From Deltaproteobacteria bacterium (GTDB lineage Bacteria; Desulfobacterota; GWC2-55-46), in the NCBI GenBank assembly GCA_016219015.1, contig JACRCL010000016.1:1-64000 (forward strand): a stretch of DNA of 64,000 nt, given 5' to 3'. The notes beneath the pieces are model-generated. The model made no database searches. It was not told the DNA's origin and saw only the letters and a program-made list of their open reading frames with translations. Each line of letters opens with the position of its first letter. Within the stretch, counting starts at the first letter, position 1. Both the position numbers and the translations under genes were made by a program. Of the stretch, positions 28,694-39,962 are shown piece by piece.

Positions 28694-28820
28694 CAGGCTG
28701 CTCAAAAAGCTCCAGATGCGAGGCGTCGAGAAGCGAGGAATGAGGCGTACTTTTTCTGTACGCTGCAATGACGAGCGACGAAGACAACGAAGCAGATGGA
28801 CTTTTTCAGCAGCCTGCTAA
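28694..28820 (+). repeat. Repeat A copy 5
   Basis: aggctgctcaaaaagctccagatgcgaggcgtcgagaagcgagg...gcagatggactttttcagcagcctgcta. Confidence 0.87.
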
Positions 28821-29774
<954 letters not shown>

Positions 29775-29794
29775 CAGAAACCCTGAATTTGCTT

Positions 29795-29913
29795 AGGCTG
29801 CTCAAAATCGAGTCCGCGAGGCGTTGAGGAAGCGAGGAATGAGACGTACTCACCTTGCGTTATGACAAGACGATGACAACAAAGCAGATGGACTTTTTCA
29901 GCAGCCTGCTAAA
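29795..29913 (+). repeat. Repeat A copy 6 (diverged centre)
   Basis: aggctgctcaaaatcgagtccgcgaggcgttgagg...gcagatggactttttcagcagcctgcta. Confidence 0.83.
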
Positions 29914-29932
29914 AAATTCCTAAGGGGTTAAG

Positions 29933-31012
29933 ATGGAAAAAAAGATGAAGGCCCTGGTATTGAGCGGAGGAAAGGGAACGAGGCTCCGGCCCCTGACCTA
30001 CACGGGAGCAAAGCAGCTCGTGCCAATAGCGAACCGCCCGATACTCTCATATGTATTCGATAATATCGCCAAGGCCGGAATAAAAGAGATTGGGGTAATA
30101 ATTTCTCCGGAAACCGGCGCGGAGATAAGGGAGACGATGGGCGACGGGTCGAAGTGGGGCGTTAAGGTCGAGTACATCCTCCAGGAGGAGCCGAAGGGGC
30201 TCGCCCACGCCGTGCTCGTCGGCAAGGAGTTCCTCGGGGACTCGCCCTTCGTGATGTATCTGGGAGATAACCTCATAGGCTGCGGCATAGAAAAGTTCAT
30301 AGAGAAGTTCAGGAAGACGGGCGCGGACGCCGTCATACTGTTAAAGCCCGTTGAAAGCCCCCAGTCCTTCGGCGTGGCAGAGGTGGACGGCAAGGGGAAT
30401 ATTCTGGGCCTCGAAGAAAAGCCGAACAACCCAAAAAGCAACCTCGCCCTCGTCGGGGTCTATATATTCTCAAACGAGATACACAGGGCCATCGCGAGCA
30501 TAAGGCCCTCCGCGCGCGGCGAGCTCGAGATAACCGACGCCATACAGGACCTCATCACCAAGGGCAGGCCAGTGCAGAGCCATATCCTCGATACGTGGTG
30601 GCTCGATACCGGCAAGAAAGACGACCTCCTGGCCGCGAATACGATAGTCCTGGACGAATGGTTCAAAAGAAAGATAGACGGCAAGGTCGACAAGGCCTCG
30701 CAGATAACCGGGCGCGTCACGATAGACGCGGGCGCGGTTGTAAAGAACAGCACGCTCCGCGGCCCCATAGTGGTCGGGCCGGGCGCTGTGATAGAGGACA
30801 GCTTCATCGGCCCGTTTACGAGCATCGGGAACGACACGAAGATAACGAAGTCCATAATAGAGCATTCCGTCATTTTAACCGGCGCCGAGATAAGCCATGT
30901 CAACAGGATGGAGGACAGCCTCATAGGAAGGAACGCGAAGGTAATAAAATGCCAGGATAAGCACGAGGCCCTGCGCCTCATGATAGGCGACGACTCCGTG
31001 GTGGAGGTGTAA
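29933..31012 (+). CDS. rmlA: Glucose-1-phosphate thymidylyltransferase, long form
   Basis: MKALVLSGGKGTRLRPLTYTGAKQLVPIANRPILSYVFDNI..GDNLIG; left-handed beta-helix-like C-terminus. Confidence 0.9.
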   Translation: MEKKMKALVLSGGKGTRLRPLTYTGAKQLVPIANRPILSYVFDNIAKAGIKEIGVIISPETGAEIRETMGDGSKWGVKVEYILQEEPKGLAHAVLVGKEFLGDSPFVMYLGDNLIGCGIEKFIEKFRKTGADAVILLKPVESPQSFGVAEVDGKGNILGLEEKPNNPKSNLALVGVYIFSNEIHRAIASIRPSARGELEITDAIQDLITKGRPVQSHILDTWWLDTGKKDDLLAANTIVLDEWFKRKIDGKVDKASQITGRVTIDAGAVVKNSTLRGPIVVGPGAVIEDSFIGPFTSIGNDTKITKSIIEHSVILTGAEISHVNRMEDSLIGRNAKVIKCQDKHEALRLMIGDDSVVEV

Positions 31013-31015
31013 GGG

Positions 31016-31489
31016 ATGTTCAAGGACGGCGCGATAGAAGGCGTTCAGGTCAAGCCCCTCAGTAAATTCTCCGACGGCCGCGGCTGGCTGATGGAGGTCT
31101 TCAGGCACGACGAGCTCGACGGCGAATACCTGCCCGCTATGACCTATATCTCTATTACAAGGCCGGGGGTCGCGCGAGGCCCTCACGAGCACATCGACCA
31201 GGCCGATTACTTCTGCTTCGCCGGGCCTTCGCGCTTCAAGGTATACCTCTGGGACAACAGGCCGGAGTCCCCGACGTACAGGCACAGGATGGCGCTCGTC
31301 GCGGGCGAGGGGGCACCAATCGCCGTGATAGTGCCCAAAAGGGTCGTGCACGCGTACAAGAACGTCGGGGAGAGCGACGGCCTCGTTATCAACTGCCCTA
31401 ACCGCCTCTTCAAGGGCAACGGGAAAAAAGACCCCGTGGACGAGGTCCGCTACGAGGACGTTGCGGACTCCCCTTACGAGCTGGACTGA
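31016..31489 (+). CDS. rmlC: dTDP-4-dehydrorhamnose 3,5-epimerase family protein
   Basis: FSDGRGWLMEVFRHDE..ISITRPGVARGPHEH.DQADYFCF; between rmlA and rmlD. Confidence 0.83.
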   Translation: MFKDGAIEGVQVKPLSKFSDGRGWLMEVFRHDELDGEYLPAMTYISITRPGVARGPHEHIDQADYFCFAGPSRFKVYLWDNRPESPTYRHRMALVAGEGAPIAVIVPKRVVHAYKNVGESDGLVINCPNRLFKGNGKKDPVDEVRYEDVADSPYELD

Positions 31490-32388
31490 TGGAAATATTG
31501 GTAACAGGCTCGGCCGGACAGCTCGGCAGCGACTTGCGGCCCCTTCTCGTGAACGGGGGCTGCGGCGTACACGCCTTTCCTTCATCCGCCCTTGATATCA
31601 CGGACAGGGAGAGGGTCTTCGAGGCCGTAGGCTCCGTAAGGCCGGACGTCGTCATAAACTGCGCGGCCTACACGAAGGTAGACCTGGCTGAAAAGGAGAG
31701 GGATAGGGCCTTCGCCGTGAACAGGGACGGGGTTAAGAACCTCGCGGAGGCCGCAAACAACGCGGGCTCCGCGCTCATCCACATCTCTACGGACTTTGTC
31801 TTTGACGGGAGAAAATCGACGCCCTATCTGGAGATTGACGGGACGAACCCTCTGTCCGCCTACGGCGAATCGAAGCTCGAAGGCGAAAGGGAGGCCATAG
31901 GGGCGTTAGACAGGCACATCATAATCCGCGCCTCCTGGCTCTACGGCCTTGAGGGGAATAATTTCGTGAAGACGATATTACGGCTCGCGGGGGAGAGGGA
32001 GGCCTTGAAGGTAGTCTACGACCAGGCCGGCACGCCGACATGGACACGCGACCTCGCGGGCGCGATTACGAAGATAATAGATGACCTGAAGGCCGGGAAA
32101 GCGGATTACGGCGTATACAACTACTCCAATGAAGGCGTGGCGAGCTGGTACGACTTCGCCGAGGCGATAGTGGAGGAGGCGAAAGTGGCCGGGGTGAAGC
32201 TGAAGTGCTCCTCCATAGAGCCGATCCTCACCTCCGAGTACCCGACACCTGCGAAAAGGCCGGCCTACTCGGTGCTCGACAAGAAAAAGATAAAAAGCGC
32301 CTTCGGGGTAAAGATACCCCACTGGAGGAGGTCTCTAAAAGAGATGATGAAAGAACTCTGCCGCAGGAACGGGGGAAAAGATGCGTAA
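31489..32388 (+). CDS. rmlD: dTDP-4-dehydrorhamnose reductase
   Basis: [37 protein letters not shown]. Confidence 0.92.
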   Translation: MEILVTGSAGQLGSDLRPLLVNGGCGVHAFPSSALDITDRERVFEAVGSVRPDVVINCAAYTKVDLAEKERDRAFAVNRDGVKNLAEAANNAGSALIHISTDFVFDGRKSTPYLEIDGTNPLSAYGESKLEGEREAIGALDRHIIIRASWLYGLEGNNFVKTILRLAGEREALKVVYDQAGTPTWTRDLAGAITKIIDDLKAGKADYGVYNYSNEGVASWYDFAEAIVEEAKVAGVKLKCSSIEPILTSEYPTPAKRPAYSVLDKKKIKSAFGVKIPHWRRSLKEMMKELCRRNGGKDA

Positions 32389-33460
32389 GATACTCGTAAC
32401 AGGCGGCGCGGGCTTCATCGGCAGCAACTTCGTCCTTTATATGCGCGGGCGCTATCCTTCGGACAGGATAATAGTGCTCGATAAGCTCACCTACGCCGGG
32501 AACCTGGAGAATTTGAAGTCCCTCGCGAGCGGCCCCGGCTACCTGTTCGTAAAAGGCGACATAAACGACTCCGCCCTCCTCGACGGATTGTTTGAAAAGG
32601 AAGGGATAGATACCGTGGTGAACTTCGCGGCAGAGTCGCACGTGGACCGCTCGATACTCGGGCCAAAGGCCTTTATCGAGACGAACGTGCTCGGCACCTT
32701 CACGCTCTTAGAGGCCGCGAGGAAAAACTGGTCCGCGCCAGGGGATAAAAGGTTCCTCCATGTATCGACAGACGAGGTATACGGCTCGCTGGGAGATAAG
32801 GGCTTTTTTACCGAATCGACCCCGTACAGCCCGAACTCCCCTTATGCCGCGTCAAAGGCCTCCTCGGACCACCTCGTGAGGGCGTACTTCCACACTTACG
32901 GCCTGCCTGCCGTTACCACGAACTGCTCGAACAACTACGGGCCTTACCAGTTCCCCGAAAAGCTGATACCGCTCATGATAATAAACGCGTTAAAGGGCAA
33001 GGGTCTGCCGGTCTACGGGGACGGGCAGAACGTGCGCGACTGGCTCTACGTCGAGGACCACTGCAGGGCCATTGATACTGTCCTTAGCAGGGGCAGGCTC
33101 GGGGAGACCTACAACATAGGCGGCCGGAACGAGATGAAGAACCTCGATCTTGTAAACGAGGTCTGCTCGATAATAGACGAAAGGCTTTCGGCAGATAAAT
33201 CCTTATCCGTGAAGTACCCTTTCAAGGGGAGCAGGAAGGGGCTCATTCACTTCGTGAAGGACCGCCCCGGCCATGACAGGCGCTACGCCATCGACTGCTC
33301 GAAGATGGAAAAGGAGCTTGGCTGGAGGCCTGAGCACGACTTCAACTCCGGGATACGGAAGACCATAGACTGGTACATCGATAACCCCGGCTGGTGGGAG
33401 CGGATAACCTCCGGCGAGTACAGGGACTATTACGACCTCCAGTACGGGGACAGGATTTAG
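32381..33460 (+). CDS. rmlB: dTDP-glucose 4,6-dehydratase
   Basis: [57 protein letters not shown]. Confidence 0.93.
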   Translation: MRKILVTGGAGFIGSNFVLYMRGRYPSDRIIVLDKLTYAGNLENLKSLASGPGYLFVKGDINDSALLDGLFEKEGIDTVVNFAAESHVDRSILGPKAFIETNVLGTFTLLEAARKNWSAPGDKRFLHVSTDEVYGSLGDKGFFTESTPYSPNSPYAASKASSDHLVRAYFHTYGLPAVTTNCSNNYGPYQFPEKLIPLMIINALKGKGLPVYGDGQNVRDWLYVEDHCRAIDTVLSRGRLGETYNIGGRNEMKNLDLVNEVCSIIDERLSADKSLSVKYPFKGSRKGLIHFVKDRPGHDRRYAIDCSKMEKELGWRPEHDFNSGIRKTIDWYIDNPGWWERITSGEYRDYYDLQYGDRI

Positions 33461-33462
33461 TA

Positions 33463-33609
33463 GTTGAAAAAGTCCTTCCTGGACTTTTTCAACCACGGTT
33501 TGGCCGGAATGAATCCGGCCAAACCTCACAAATTGCTCGACTTTTAAAGTCTCGCAATTTGGCAATCCATCCGTGGATTGCTTAGCAGGCTGTTTTCAAC
33601 AAGCCTGCT
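33463..33609. repeat. Array of five consecutive hairpins
   Basis: gttgaaaaagtcc/ggactttttcaac; ggtttggccgga/tccggccaaacc; caaattgc..gacttt/aaagtc..gcaatttg; gcaatcca/tggattgc; agcaggct/agcctgct. Confidence 0.85.
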
Positions 33610-34480
33610 AAGAAAAGAAGAAAGGGTAAAGAAGGGTCGAAGGCCGATAGCTGTGAGCGATTTAGCTGAAATAGTAATAGAGCCGAAAAAGGGCTGGATA
33701 CCCGTAAACGTCCGCGAGGTCTGGAGGTTCAGGGAGCTCCTTTACTTCCTCGCCTGGCGCGACGTTAAGGTCAAATACAAGCAGACTTTTATCGGCATAG
33801 CATGGGCCGTGCTCCAGCCCGTGCTCGCCATGCTGATATTCTCGGTTATCTTCGGCCGCTTCGCCAATATGCCGTCGGACGGCGCGCCTTACCCGATATT
33901 CGTATTCATTGGGTTGCTTCCCTGGACCTACTTCGCCTCTGTCCTCGGGCAGTCCACGAACAGCCTCGTGGCTGGCTCCAACCTCCTGAGCAAGGTCTAC
34001 TTCCCGAGGCTCATTATCCCCTTAAGCTCCGCGATAACGGCCCTTATCGATCTATTCTTCGCCTCCCTCGTCCTCGGCGCGATGATGGTCTATTATAAAG
34101 TCGGCATCAGCTTCGGCATTGTCCTCGTGCCAATACTTGTATTCATAACGATGATAAACGCCCTCGGCTTCGGCATCTGGCTATCCGCGCTTAACGTGAG
34201 GTACAGGGACATCCAGTACGCCGTCCCGTTCCTCATCCAGGTTTGGATGTTCGCCACCCCCGTGATATACCCGAGGAACCTTCTCGGGGAGAAGTGGGGC
34301 TGGGTGCTCCTTTTAAACCCAATGGGCGGGGTGATAGAGGCGTTCAGGCCAGCTCTCCTCGGCAACGCGGGGATACCGTGGGCCGGGCTCCTTGTCTCAT
34401 CGGCCATAGGCGCGGCCATATTCATAGGCGGGGTATTCTACTTCCGCCGGGTAGAGCGCTATTTCGCGGACGTGATCTAA
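33578..34480 (+). CDS. wzm: ABC-2 type polysaccharide export permease
   Basis: LLYFLAWRDVKVKYKQTFIGIAWAVLQPVLAMLIFSVIFGRFANMPSDG; true start probably downstream (e.g. GTG at 33653) because the predicted start lies in the hairpin array. Confidence 0.88.
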   Translation: MLSRLFSTSLLRKEERVKKGRRPIAVSDLAEIVIEPKKGWIPVNVREVWRFRELLYFLAWRDVKVKYKQTFIGIAWAVLQPVLAMLIFSVIFGRFANMPSDGAPYPIFVFIGLLPWTYFASVLGQSTNSLVAGSNLLSKVYFPRLIIPLSSAITALIDLFFASLVLGAMMVYYKVGISFGIVLVPILVFITMINALGFGIWLSALNVRYRDIQYAVPFLIQVWMFATPVIYPRNLLGEKWGWVLLLNPMGGVIEAFRPALLGNAGIPWAGLLVSSAIGAAIFIGGVFYFRRVERYFADVI

Positions 34481-35706
34481 TGAAGCAGGTAATAGAGGTA
34501 AAAAACATATCCAAGAGGTACGCCATCGGCGCGAGGCAGTCCTACGGGTCGCTCCGCGAAGAGGTGATGGAGTCGTTCAAGTCCGTCTTCAGGAAAGGCC
34601 CTGCCGCGGACGAGAACTCCATCTGGGCCTTGCAGGACGTATCCTTTACGGTGAACGAGGGCGAGGTCCTCGGCATAATCGGCAGGAACGGCGCGGGCAA
34701 ATCGACGCTCCTCAAGGTGCTTTCGCGCATAACCGAGCCGACGGAAGGCACCATCACCATGCGCGGCAGGGTGGCGAGCCTCCTTGAAGTGGGCACGGGC
34801 TTCCACCCGGAGCTTACCGGCAGGGAGAACATATTCTTAAACGGCGCGCTCCTCGGCATGACGAATAAAGAGATACGCTCCAAGTTCGACGAGATAGTGG
34901 CGTTCTCCGAAATAGAGAAGTTCCTCGACACGCCCGTTAAAAGGTACTCAAGCGGCATGTACGTAAGGCTCGCCTTTGCCGTGGCCGCGCACCTCGAGCC
35001 CGAGATACTTATAATAGACGAGGTCCTGGCCGTGGGCGACGCCGCGTTCCAGAGAAAATGCCTGGGCAAGATGGGGGACGTGGCCAAAGGCGGCAGGACG
35101 GTACTGTTCGTGAGCCATAACATGGCGGCGGTAGAGTCCCTCTGTCAGAGAGCTGTCCTCCTTGCGGGCGGAAAGCTCATTAAAGACGGCAAAGCTGAAG
35201 AGGTCGTAAGCGCCTATAACAGGGAGTCGATCAGAAGGGCTGAGGTAGAGCTTCTTAACCGGCCTGATAGGGCCGGAAGCGGCAGGATAAGGCTTAAGTC
35301 TATAAGTGTAAGTCCTACTAAAGGACGTGATGCAATAAGGTGCGGTGAGAGGATCGATATAAGGGTCAGCCTTGATTCGAGGGAGGAAGTAAGCAGGTAC
35401 GCCGTCCTTTTTTCAATTATCGACTCGATGGGGATGCCTATCTATTGGCTCGATAGCCGTTACGAGCTGAGCCTTCCTGAAGCCGTAAGCTCTTCTTCAG
35501 TCATCAAATGTATTACAAACCCGATTAATTTGATACCAGGCACTTATTATATAAATGCCGCACTCATTGTAAACGGAGAAGTTACTGATCAGGTGGAGTC
35601 TGCTGCCTGCTTTGATGTGGAGGCGGATGATTTCTTCGGAGTGGGCAAGCTCCCCTCGCGCCAGCACGGGACCTGTCTTCTTCCCCAGAGGTGGCATGCC
35701 GAGTAG
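34480..35706 (+). CDS. wzt: ABC polysaccharide export ATPase with C-terminal Wzt-type domain
   Basis: GIIGRNGAGKSTLLKVLSRI, YSSGMYVRLAFAVAAH, EILIIDEVLAVGD; C-terminal beta-rich extension. Confidence 0.9.
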   Translation: MKQVIEVKNISKRYAIGARQSYGSLREEVMESFKSVFRKGPAADENSIWALQDVSFTVNEGEVLGIIGRNGAGKSTLLKVLSRITEPTEGTITMRGRVASLLEVGTGFHPELTGRENIFLNGALLGMTNKEIRSKFDEIVAFSEIEKFLDTPVKRYSSGMYVRLAFAVAAHLEPEILIIDEVLAVGDAAFQRKCLGKMGDVAKGGRTVLFVSHNMAAVESLCQRAVLLAGGKLIKDGKAEEVVSAYNRESIRRAEVELLNRPDRAGSGRIRLKSISVSPTKGRDAIRCGERIDIRVSLDSREEVSRYAVLFSIIDSMGMPIYWLDSRYELSLPEAVSSSSVIKCITNPINLIPGTYYINAALIVNGEVTDQVESAACFDVEADDFFGVGKLPSRQHGTCLLPQRWHAE

Positions 35707-36226
35707 TTTTTTAAACAGGTCGATTTCAGGTTTAGCAGAAATAGCCGGACGGCTCTGGTCGAGGTTCACGCTCTCCACTTTGGGGATGAACGCTTTATCC
35801 GCGTTCAGGTCTGCTTACTGGCAGTCAAGGCTTGCCTCGTTCGGCGAGGGGAGCCATATATACCCGAATGTGGTCATAAATTCTCCTGAAAAAGTAAGAA
35901 TTGGAAGGAGAGTAAATATCGTCAATTTTGTGCATATGTGGGGAGGAGGAGGGATTGAAATAGGTGACAATACGATAATCGCCTCCCATGTAGTCATTAC
36001 TTCGCAAACACATGATAAATATTCTAAGATATTTCGAGATAGTAACAAAATGGCTCCGGTTATTATAGGGCGGAACTGCTGGATAGGATCAGGAGCCATT
36101 ATCCTTCCGGGCGTGAGCATAGGCGAGGGGTGCGTTATAGGCGCTCAGGCCGTGGTCACTAAAGACATTGAGCCGCGTTCCGTCATTGTCGGCGTGCCAG
36201 CGCGGCTTCTTGAGAAGTTGAAATAA
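35696..36226 (+). CDS. Hexapeptide-repeat acetyltransferase (WcaF/Maa type)
   Basis: IGDNTIIASHVVITSQTHDKYSK..GRNCWIGSGAIILPGVSIGEGCVIGAQAVVTKDI. Confidence 0.85.
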   Translation: MPSSFLNRSISGLAEIAGRLWSRFTLSTLGMNALSAFRSAYWQSRLASFGEGSHIYPNVVINSPEKVRIGRRVNIVNFVHMWGGGGIEIGDNTIIASHVVITSQTHDKYSKIFRDSNKMAPVIIGRNCWIGSGAIILPGVSIGEGCVIGAQAVVTKDIEPRSVIVGVPARLLEKLK

Positions 36227-36257
36227 TGGTGAAAAGCCATTTTAAGAGAAAATTTTA

Positions 36258-37196
36258 ATGCGCTGCCCTGTCTGTGAAAAGGAATGCAGTCCTGCGGGCA
36301 GTCTCTACGACGACCGCTACGGGTACCCCGGAGCCTTTCCGCTCTACGGGTGCGCCTCGTGCGGGCACAAATTTTTAAAGGCCGAATTTTCGGAAGGTGA
36401 TTTAAGAAAGCTCTATTCGGAGTATTACCCCCGCTCAGGCCGGTCGCTCGAAAGCTACATTGTGCCGGAGGAGAAAGCGGGGCTTAAGCCCTGGTTTCAG
36501 GGCGATATGTGCTCGCCTTTCAGGTGGGTGCCGGAGAAGGTAAAGGTGCTCGATATCGGGTGCGGTTTCGGGGAATCGCTCGGCTACTATGAAAAGAGGG
36601 GCTGCGAGGCGTACGGTGTCGAGGCTGACGAGAACATAAGGCGCGTCGCCGAGAGGTTCGGCTTCAAGGTCCATGTTGGGCTATTTGACCCTGATATGTA
36701 TAAAGAGAATTTTTTTGATTATGTGACGATGGCGCAGGTGATCGAGCATGTAGCAGACCCATTGGCGAACTTAAAGGGCGCCGCGAAGGTGCTCAGGCCC
36801 GGAGGCACGCTTATTCTATCGACCCCTAACTCGAACGGCTGGGGCGCACGTTTCTTCGGCAGGAAGTGGATAAACTGGCACGCGCCGTATCACCTCCAGC
36901 ACTTCTCGATAAAGTCCATGAGAATAGCGGCGGAAAATGCCGGGCTTGAGGTAAAGGGGTGGAGGACCGTAACAAGCTCCGAGTGGCTCTACTACCAGTG
37001 GCTCCACCTTGCGGCCTACCCGAAGGCGGGCGAGCCTTCGCCGTTCTGGTCGCAGAAAGAACTGACGAAAAGGCAAGGCCGCCTTGCGGGCGTTATCGCA
37101 TGGCTCCATGCAAGAAAGCTAAACCACTTCGTCACGAGGTTTTTCGATTCAATAGGCATGGGAGATAATTTCGTGTTCGTTCTTACGAAGCCTTGA
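36258..37196 (+). CDS. SAM-dependent methyltransferase with N-terminal zinc-binding Cys cluster
   Basis: CPVCEKEC..CASCGHKF; VLDIGCGFGESLGYYEKRG; AQVIEHVADPLANLKGAAKVLRPGGTLILSTPN. Confidence 0.85.
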   Translation: MRCPVCEKECSPAGSLYDDRYGYPGAFPLYGCASCGHKFLKAEFSEGDLRKLYSEYYPRSGRSLESYIVPEEKAGLKPWFQGDMCSPFRWVPEKVKVLDIGCGFGESLGYYEKRGCEAYGVEADENIRRVAERFGFKVHVGLFDPDMYKENFFDYVTMAQVIEHVADPLANLKGAAKVLRPGGTLILSTPNSNGWGARFFGRKWINWHAPYHLQHFSIKSMRIAAENAGLEVKGWRTVTSSEWLYYQWLHLAAYPKAGEPSPFWSQKELTKRQGRLAGVIAWLHARKLNHFVTRFFDSIGMGDNFVFVLTKP

Positions 37197-37197
37197 G

Positions 37198-38100
37198 ATG
37201 ATAACCATATTCACCACGGCGAAACCCTTCAAGGGAAAGGCAAGGATAAGCCAGCTCAATGCGCTCCGGAGCTGGAAGGCCCTCGACCCGGAAATAGAAG
37301 TCATGCTCTTCGGCAGGGGCGAGGGGTATGATGAGGCCTCAAGAGAGCTCAAGCTCCTCCATATCCCCGATGTGGAGGTAAGCGCGCGAGGCACGCCCCT
37401 TGTAAGCTCGATGTTCGCCATAGCCGGCGCGCGCGGGAAATATGAGCTTCAGGCGTATATCAACTGCGACATCATCCTTACGGAGGATTTCCTTCTGGCG
37501 GCGCGGCGGATAGACCTGAAGCGCTTCATGATGATCGGCCAGAGGTGGGATATGGACGTTGATGAGGAGATGGATTTTAAAACCGGCCTCTGGCAAAAAA
37601 AATTAAAAGATAAGATGCGCCCCGAAAGCCTCCACCCCCCTACAGGGTGCGACTATTTCCTTTTCAGGCGCGGGACATGGAAGGACCTGCCGCCGCTTAT
37701 CGTGGGCAGGGCGTCTTACGACAACTGGCTCATATACTACTGCCGCTCTAACGGGATTAGCGTGATTGACGCGTCGGATGTTGTCACGGCGATACACCAG
37801 AACCACGACTATTCGCACCTCAAGAAGGGGAAGGAAGAGGCGTGGAGCGGGAGCGAGGCGCGGAACAACTTCAGCCTCACGGGCGGGTACGACACGATAT
37901 TTACGATAATCGACGCTGATATGCGCATTACGGAAAAGGGTCTGGTCAAGAACTATTGCAGGGGGGATCTTTACCGTTTCTTCGAGGTGAAGATGATACT
38001 CAATAAGGACTCGGGCTGGGGGAGGTTTGGACTTTTTGGATTAAGGACGGCGAACAGCCTCTTCAAAAGGTTGCCTATCCACGGGAGGCAAAAGGCATGA
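37198..38100 (+). CDS. Putative glycosyltransferase
   Basis: ITIFTTAKPFKGKARISQLNALRSWKAL, QAYINCDIILTEDFL; start/stop coupled with neighbours. Confidence 0.65.
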   Translation: MITIFTTAKPFKGKARISQLNALRSWKALDPEIEVMLFGRGEGYDEASRELKLLHIPDVEVSARGTPLVSSMFAIAGARGKYELQAYINCDIILTEDFLLAARRIDLKRFMMIGQRWDMDVDEEMDFKTGLWQKKLKDKMRPESLHPPTGCDYFLFRRGTWKDLPPLIVGRASYDNWLIYYCRSNGISVIDASDVVTAIHQNHDYSHLKKGKEEAWSGSEARNNFSLTGGYDTIFTIIDADMRITEKGLVKNYCRGDLYRFFEVKMILNKDSGWGRFGLFGLRTANSLFKRLPIHGRQKA

Positions 38101-39017
38101 AAGGGCTGAACGCCCCCATAGTCTTTTTCGCCTACAGGCGCCCGGCGCACGCGAAGGCCTCGCTCGAAGCCCTCTCAAAGTGCGAGGGCGCGAAAGAGAG
38201 CGAGCTGTTCATCTTCTCGGACGGAGCGAAAGGGGAGACGGACAGGAAGCCCGTCGAGGAGGTAAGGGAACTGATAGCGGGCCGCAAATGGTGCGGGCGC
38301 GTGAATATTATCGAGCGCGAAAGGAACCTCGGCCTCGCCGCCTCCGTCATCTCCGGGGTGACGGAGCTTTGCGAAAAGTACGGGCGGGTGATCGTGCTGG
38401 AGGACGACCTCATAGTATCTACCCAATTTTTAAATTACATGAACGATGCCCTGGACATATACCAAAGCACGCCGGAGGTAATGCATATTTCCGGTTATAT
38501 GTTGCCGATTAAGGCAAAATTACCTGAGACATTCTTTTACCGCGCGACGTCTTGCTGGGGCTGGGCGACATGGCAAAGGGCGTGGGATTCATTCGAGCCT
38601 GACCCCAGGAAATTGTTGGATGAGATCATTGAGAAAGGCCTTCTGGAAGAATTCGACGTGAAAGGTTCTACGGGCTTTTCAGAGACCCTGAAGGCCAATG
38701 CCGAGGGCCGCATGAAGACCTGGGCCATAAAATGGTACGCAAGCGTCTTTTTAAAGGGCGGGCTCTGCCTCCACCCAGGGGAGTCGCTCGTCAGGAATAT
38801 AGGCCTTGATGGTTCGGGTGTGCACTGCGGGAAATCCAAGGATTATGACGTTAAGGTCCGGGAACGGAGAATAAAAGATTTTACCGAAGATATAAGGGAA
38901 AACGAGGCCGCTTTAAACGCGATGGTCGAGTTCTATAAATCAATCGGGCCGTCATTAGGCGCGAGTATAATCAATGGATTGAAATCCAGGGGATCAAAAA
39001 TTCTGAGATGGTTCTGA
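38097..39017 (+). CDS. Glycosyltransferase (GT-A fold)
   Basis: APIVFFAYRRPAHAKASLEALSKCEGA, VIVLEDDLIVSTQFLNYMNDAL, SCWGWATWQRAW. Confidence 0.8.
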   Translation: MKGLNAPIVFFAYRRPAHAKASLEALSKCEGAKESELFIFSDGAKGETDRKPVEEVRELIAGRKWCGRVNIIERERNLGLAASVISGVTELCEKYGRVIVLEDDLIVSTQFLNYMNDALDIYQSTPEVMHISGYMLPIKAKLPETFFYRATSCWGWATWQRAWDSFEPDPRKLLDEIIEKGLLEEFDVKGSTGFSETLKANAEGRMKTWAIKWYASVFLKGGLCLHPGESLVRNIGLDGSGVHCGKSKDYDVKVRERRIKDFTEDIRENEAALNAMVEFYKSIGPSLGASIINGLKSRGSKILRWF

Positions 39018-39952
39018 ACTGCCCGTTATGCAATTCCGGTTCTGTTGCAAGTATAGAGAGCGTCAAGGTATCAGAGCTGGCGGAGCTTTACAGCCAAATG
39101 CTCGGAAGGTCCATAATTGAGGAATTTTCGGGGCATAACGAGTTTGGCTTTTTCCTGTGCGGCGGCTGTGACCTCAGGTTTTTCCATCCGGCTGTTACAG
39201 GCTCGGAGGGATTTTACGAGAGCTTGCAGAAGTTCGACTGGTATTATCTGGAGGATAAGGACGAATACGAGTTCGCCAGAAGATATGTCCCTGAAAATTC
39301 GTGCGTCCTGGAGATAGGGTGCGGCAAGGGGGCCTTCGCCAAAAAGATAGATACCGGAAACTATACGGGCCTGGAATTCAGCTCAAAGGCAAGGGAGATG
39401 GGCGAAAGCGCGGGGATAAGGATCCTGAACGAGACCGTTCAGGCGCATGCGGTAAAAAACGCCGGGAGATACGACGTTGTCTGCTCGTTCCAGGTCTTGG
39501 AGCATATAGCCGACGTAAGCGCGTTCCTGGGGAGTTCGATTGAATGCCTTGCGCCCGGAGGGCGGTATATAATCTCCGTGCCGAGTGCGGATTCCTTCAT
39601 ATCATCGGCAACTAATGCGACCCTTAATCTGCCCCCGCATCATGTTACGCACTGGTCTGATAAGAGTCTTTGTTCGATAGCGTCAATTTTTGACCTTAAA
39701 ATGGTAGAGCTTTACCATGATAAGCTGGCTGATATACACAGCCGTTGGTATTCAATTACCATGGCGCAACAAATGCTTAACGCCATTTTCAGAAAGAAGA
39801 AAAAGCTTATAGACCTGAGCTTTTCAAGCAGGGTTTTAACCAGGCTGGCGGGAATACTGGTTGACCATCATTTAGCCGGGAAGCAAAAAAAAGGCTCTCT
39901 CCCGCGCGGCCATTCCGTAACAGTCGTTTATAGGAAGCCCATAAGGAAATGA
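39008..39952 (+). CDS. SAM-dependent methyltransferase
   Basis: CPLCNSGS..CGGCDLRFFHP; VLEIGCGKGAFAKKID; SFQVLEHIADVSAFL. Confidence 0.83.
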   Translation: MVLNCPLCNSGSVASIESVKVSELAELYSQMLGRSIIEEFSGHNEFGFFLCGGCDLRFFHPAVTGSEGFYESLQKFDWYYLEDKDEYEFARRYVPENSCVLEIGCGKGAFAKKIDTGNYTGLEFSSKAREMGESAGIRILNETVQAHAVKNAGRYDVVCSFQVLEHIADVSAFLGSSIECLAPGGRYIISVPSADSFISSATNATLNLPPHHVTHWSDKSLCSIASIFDLKMVELYHDKLADIHSRWYSITMAQQMLNAIFRKKKKLIDLSFSSRVLTRLAGILVDHHLAGKQKKGSLPRGHSVTVVYRKPIRK

Positions 39953-39962
39953 ACCGTTTTTT

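Noticed and set aside
30875-31585. 236-aa minus-strand ORF
   Set aside because: Antisense to rmlA/rmlC/rmlD; shadow frame.
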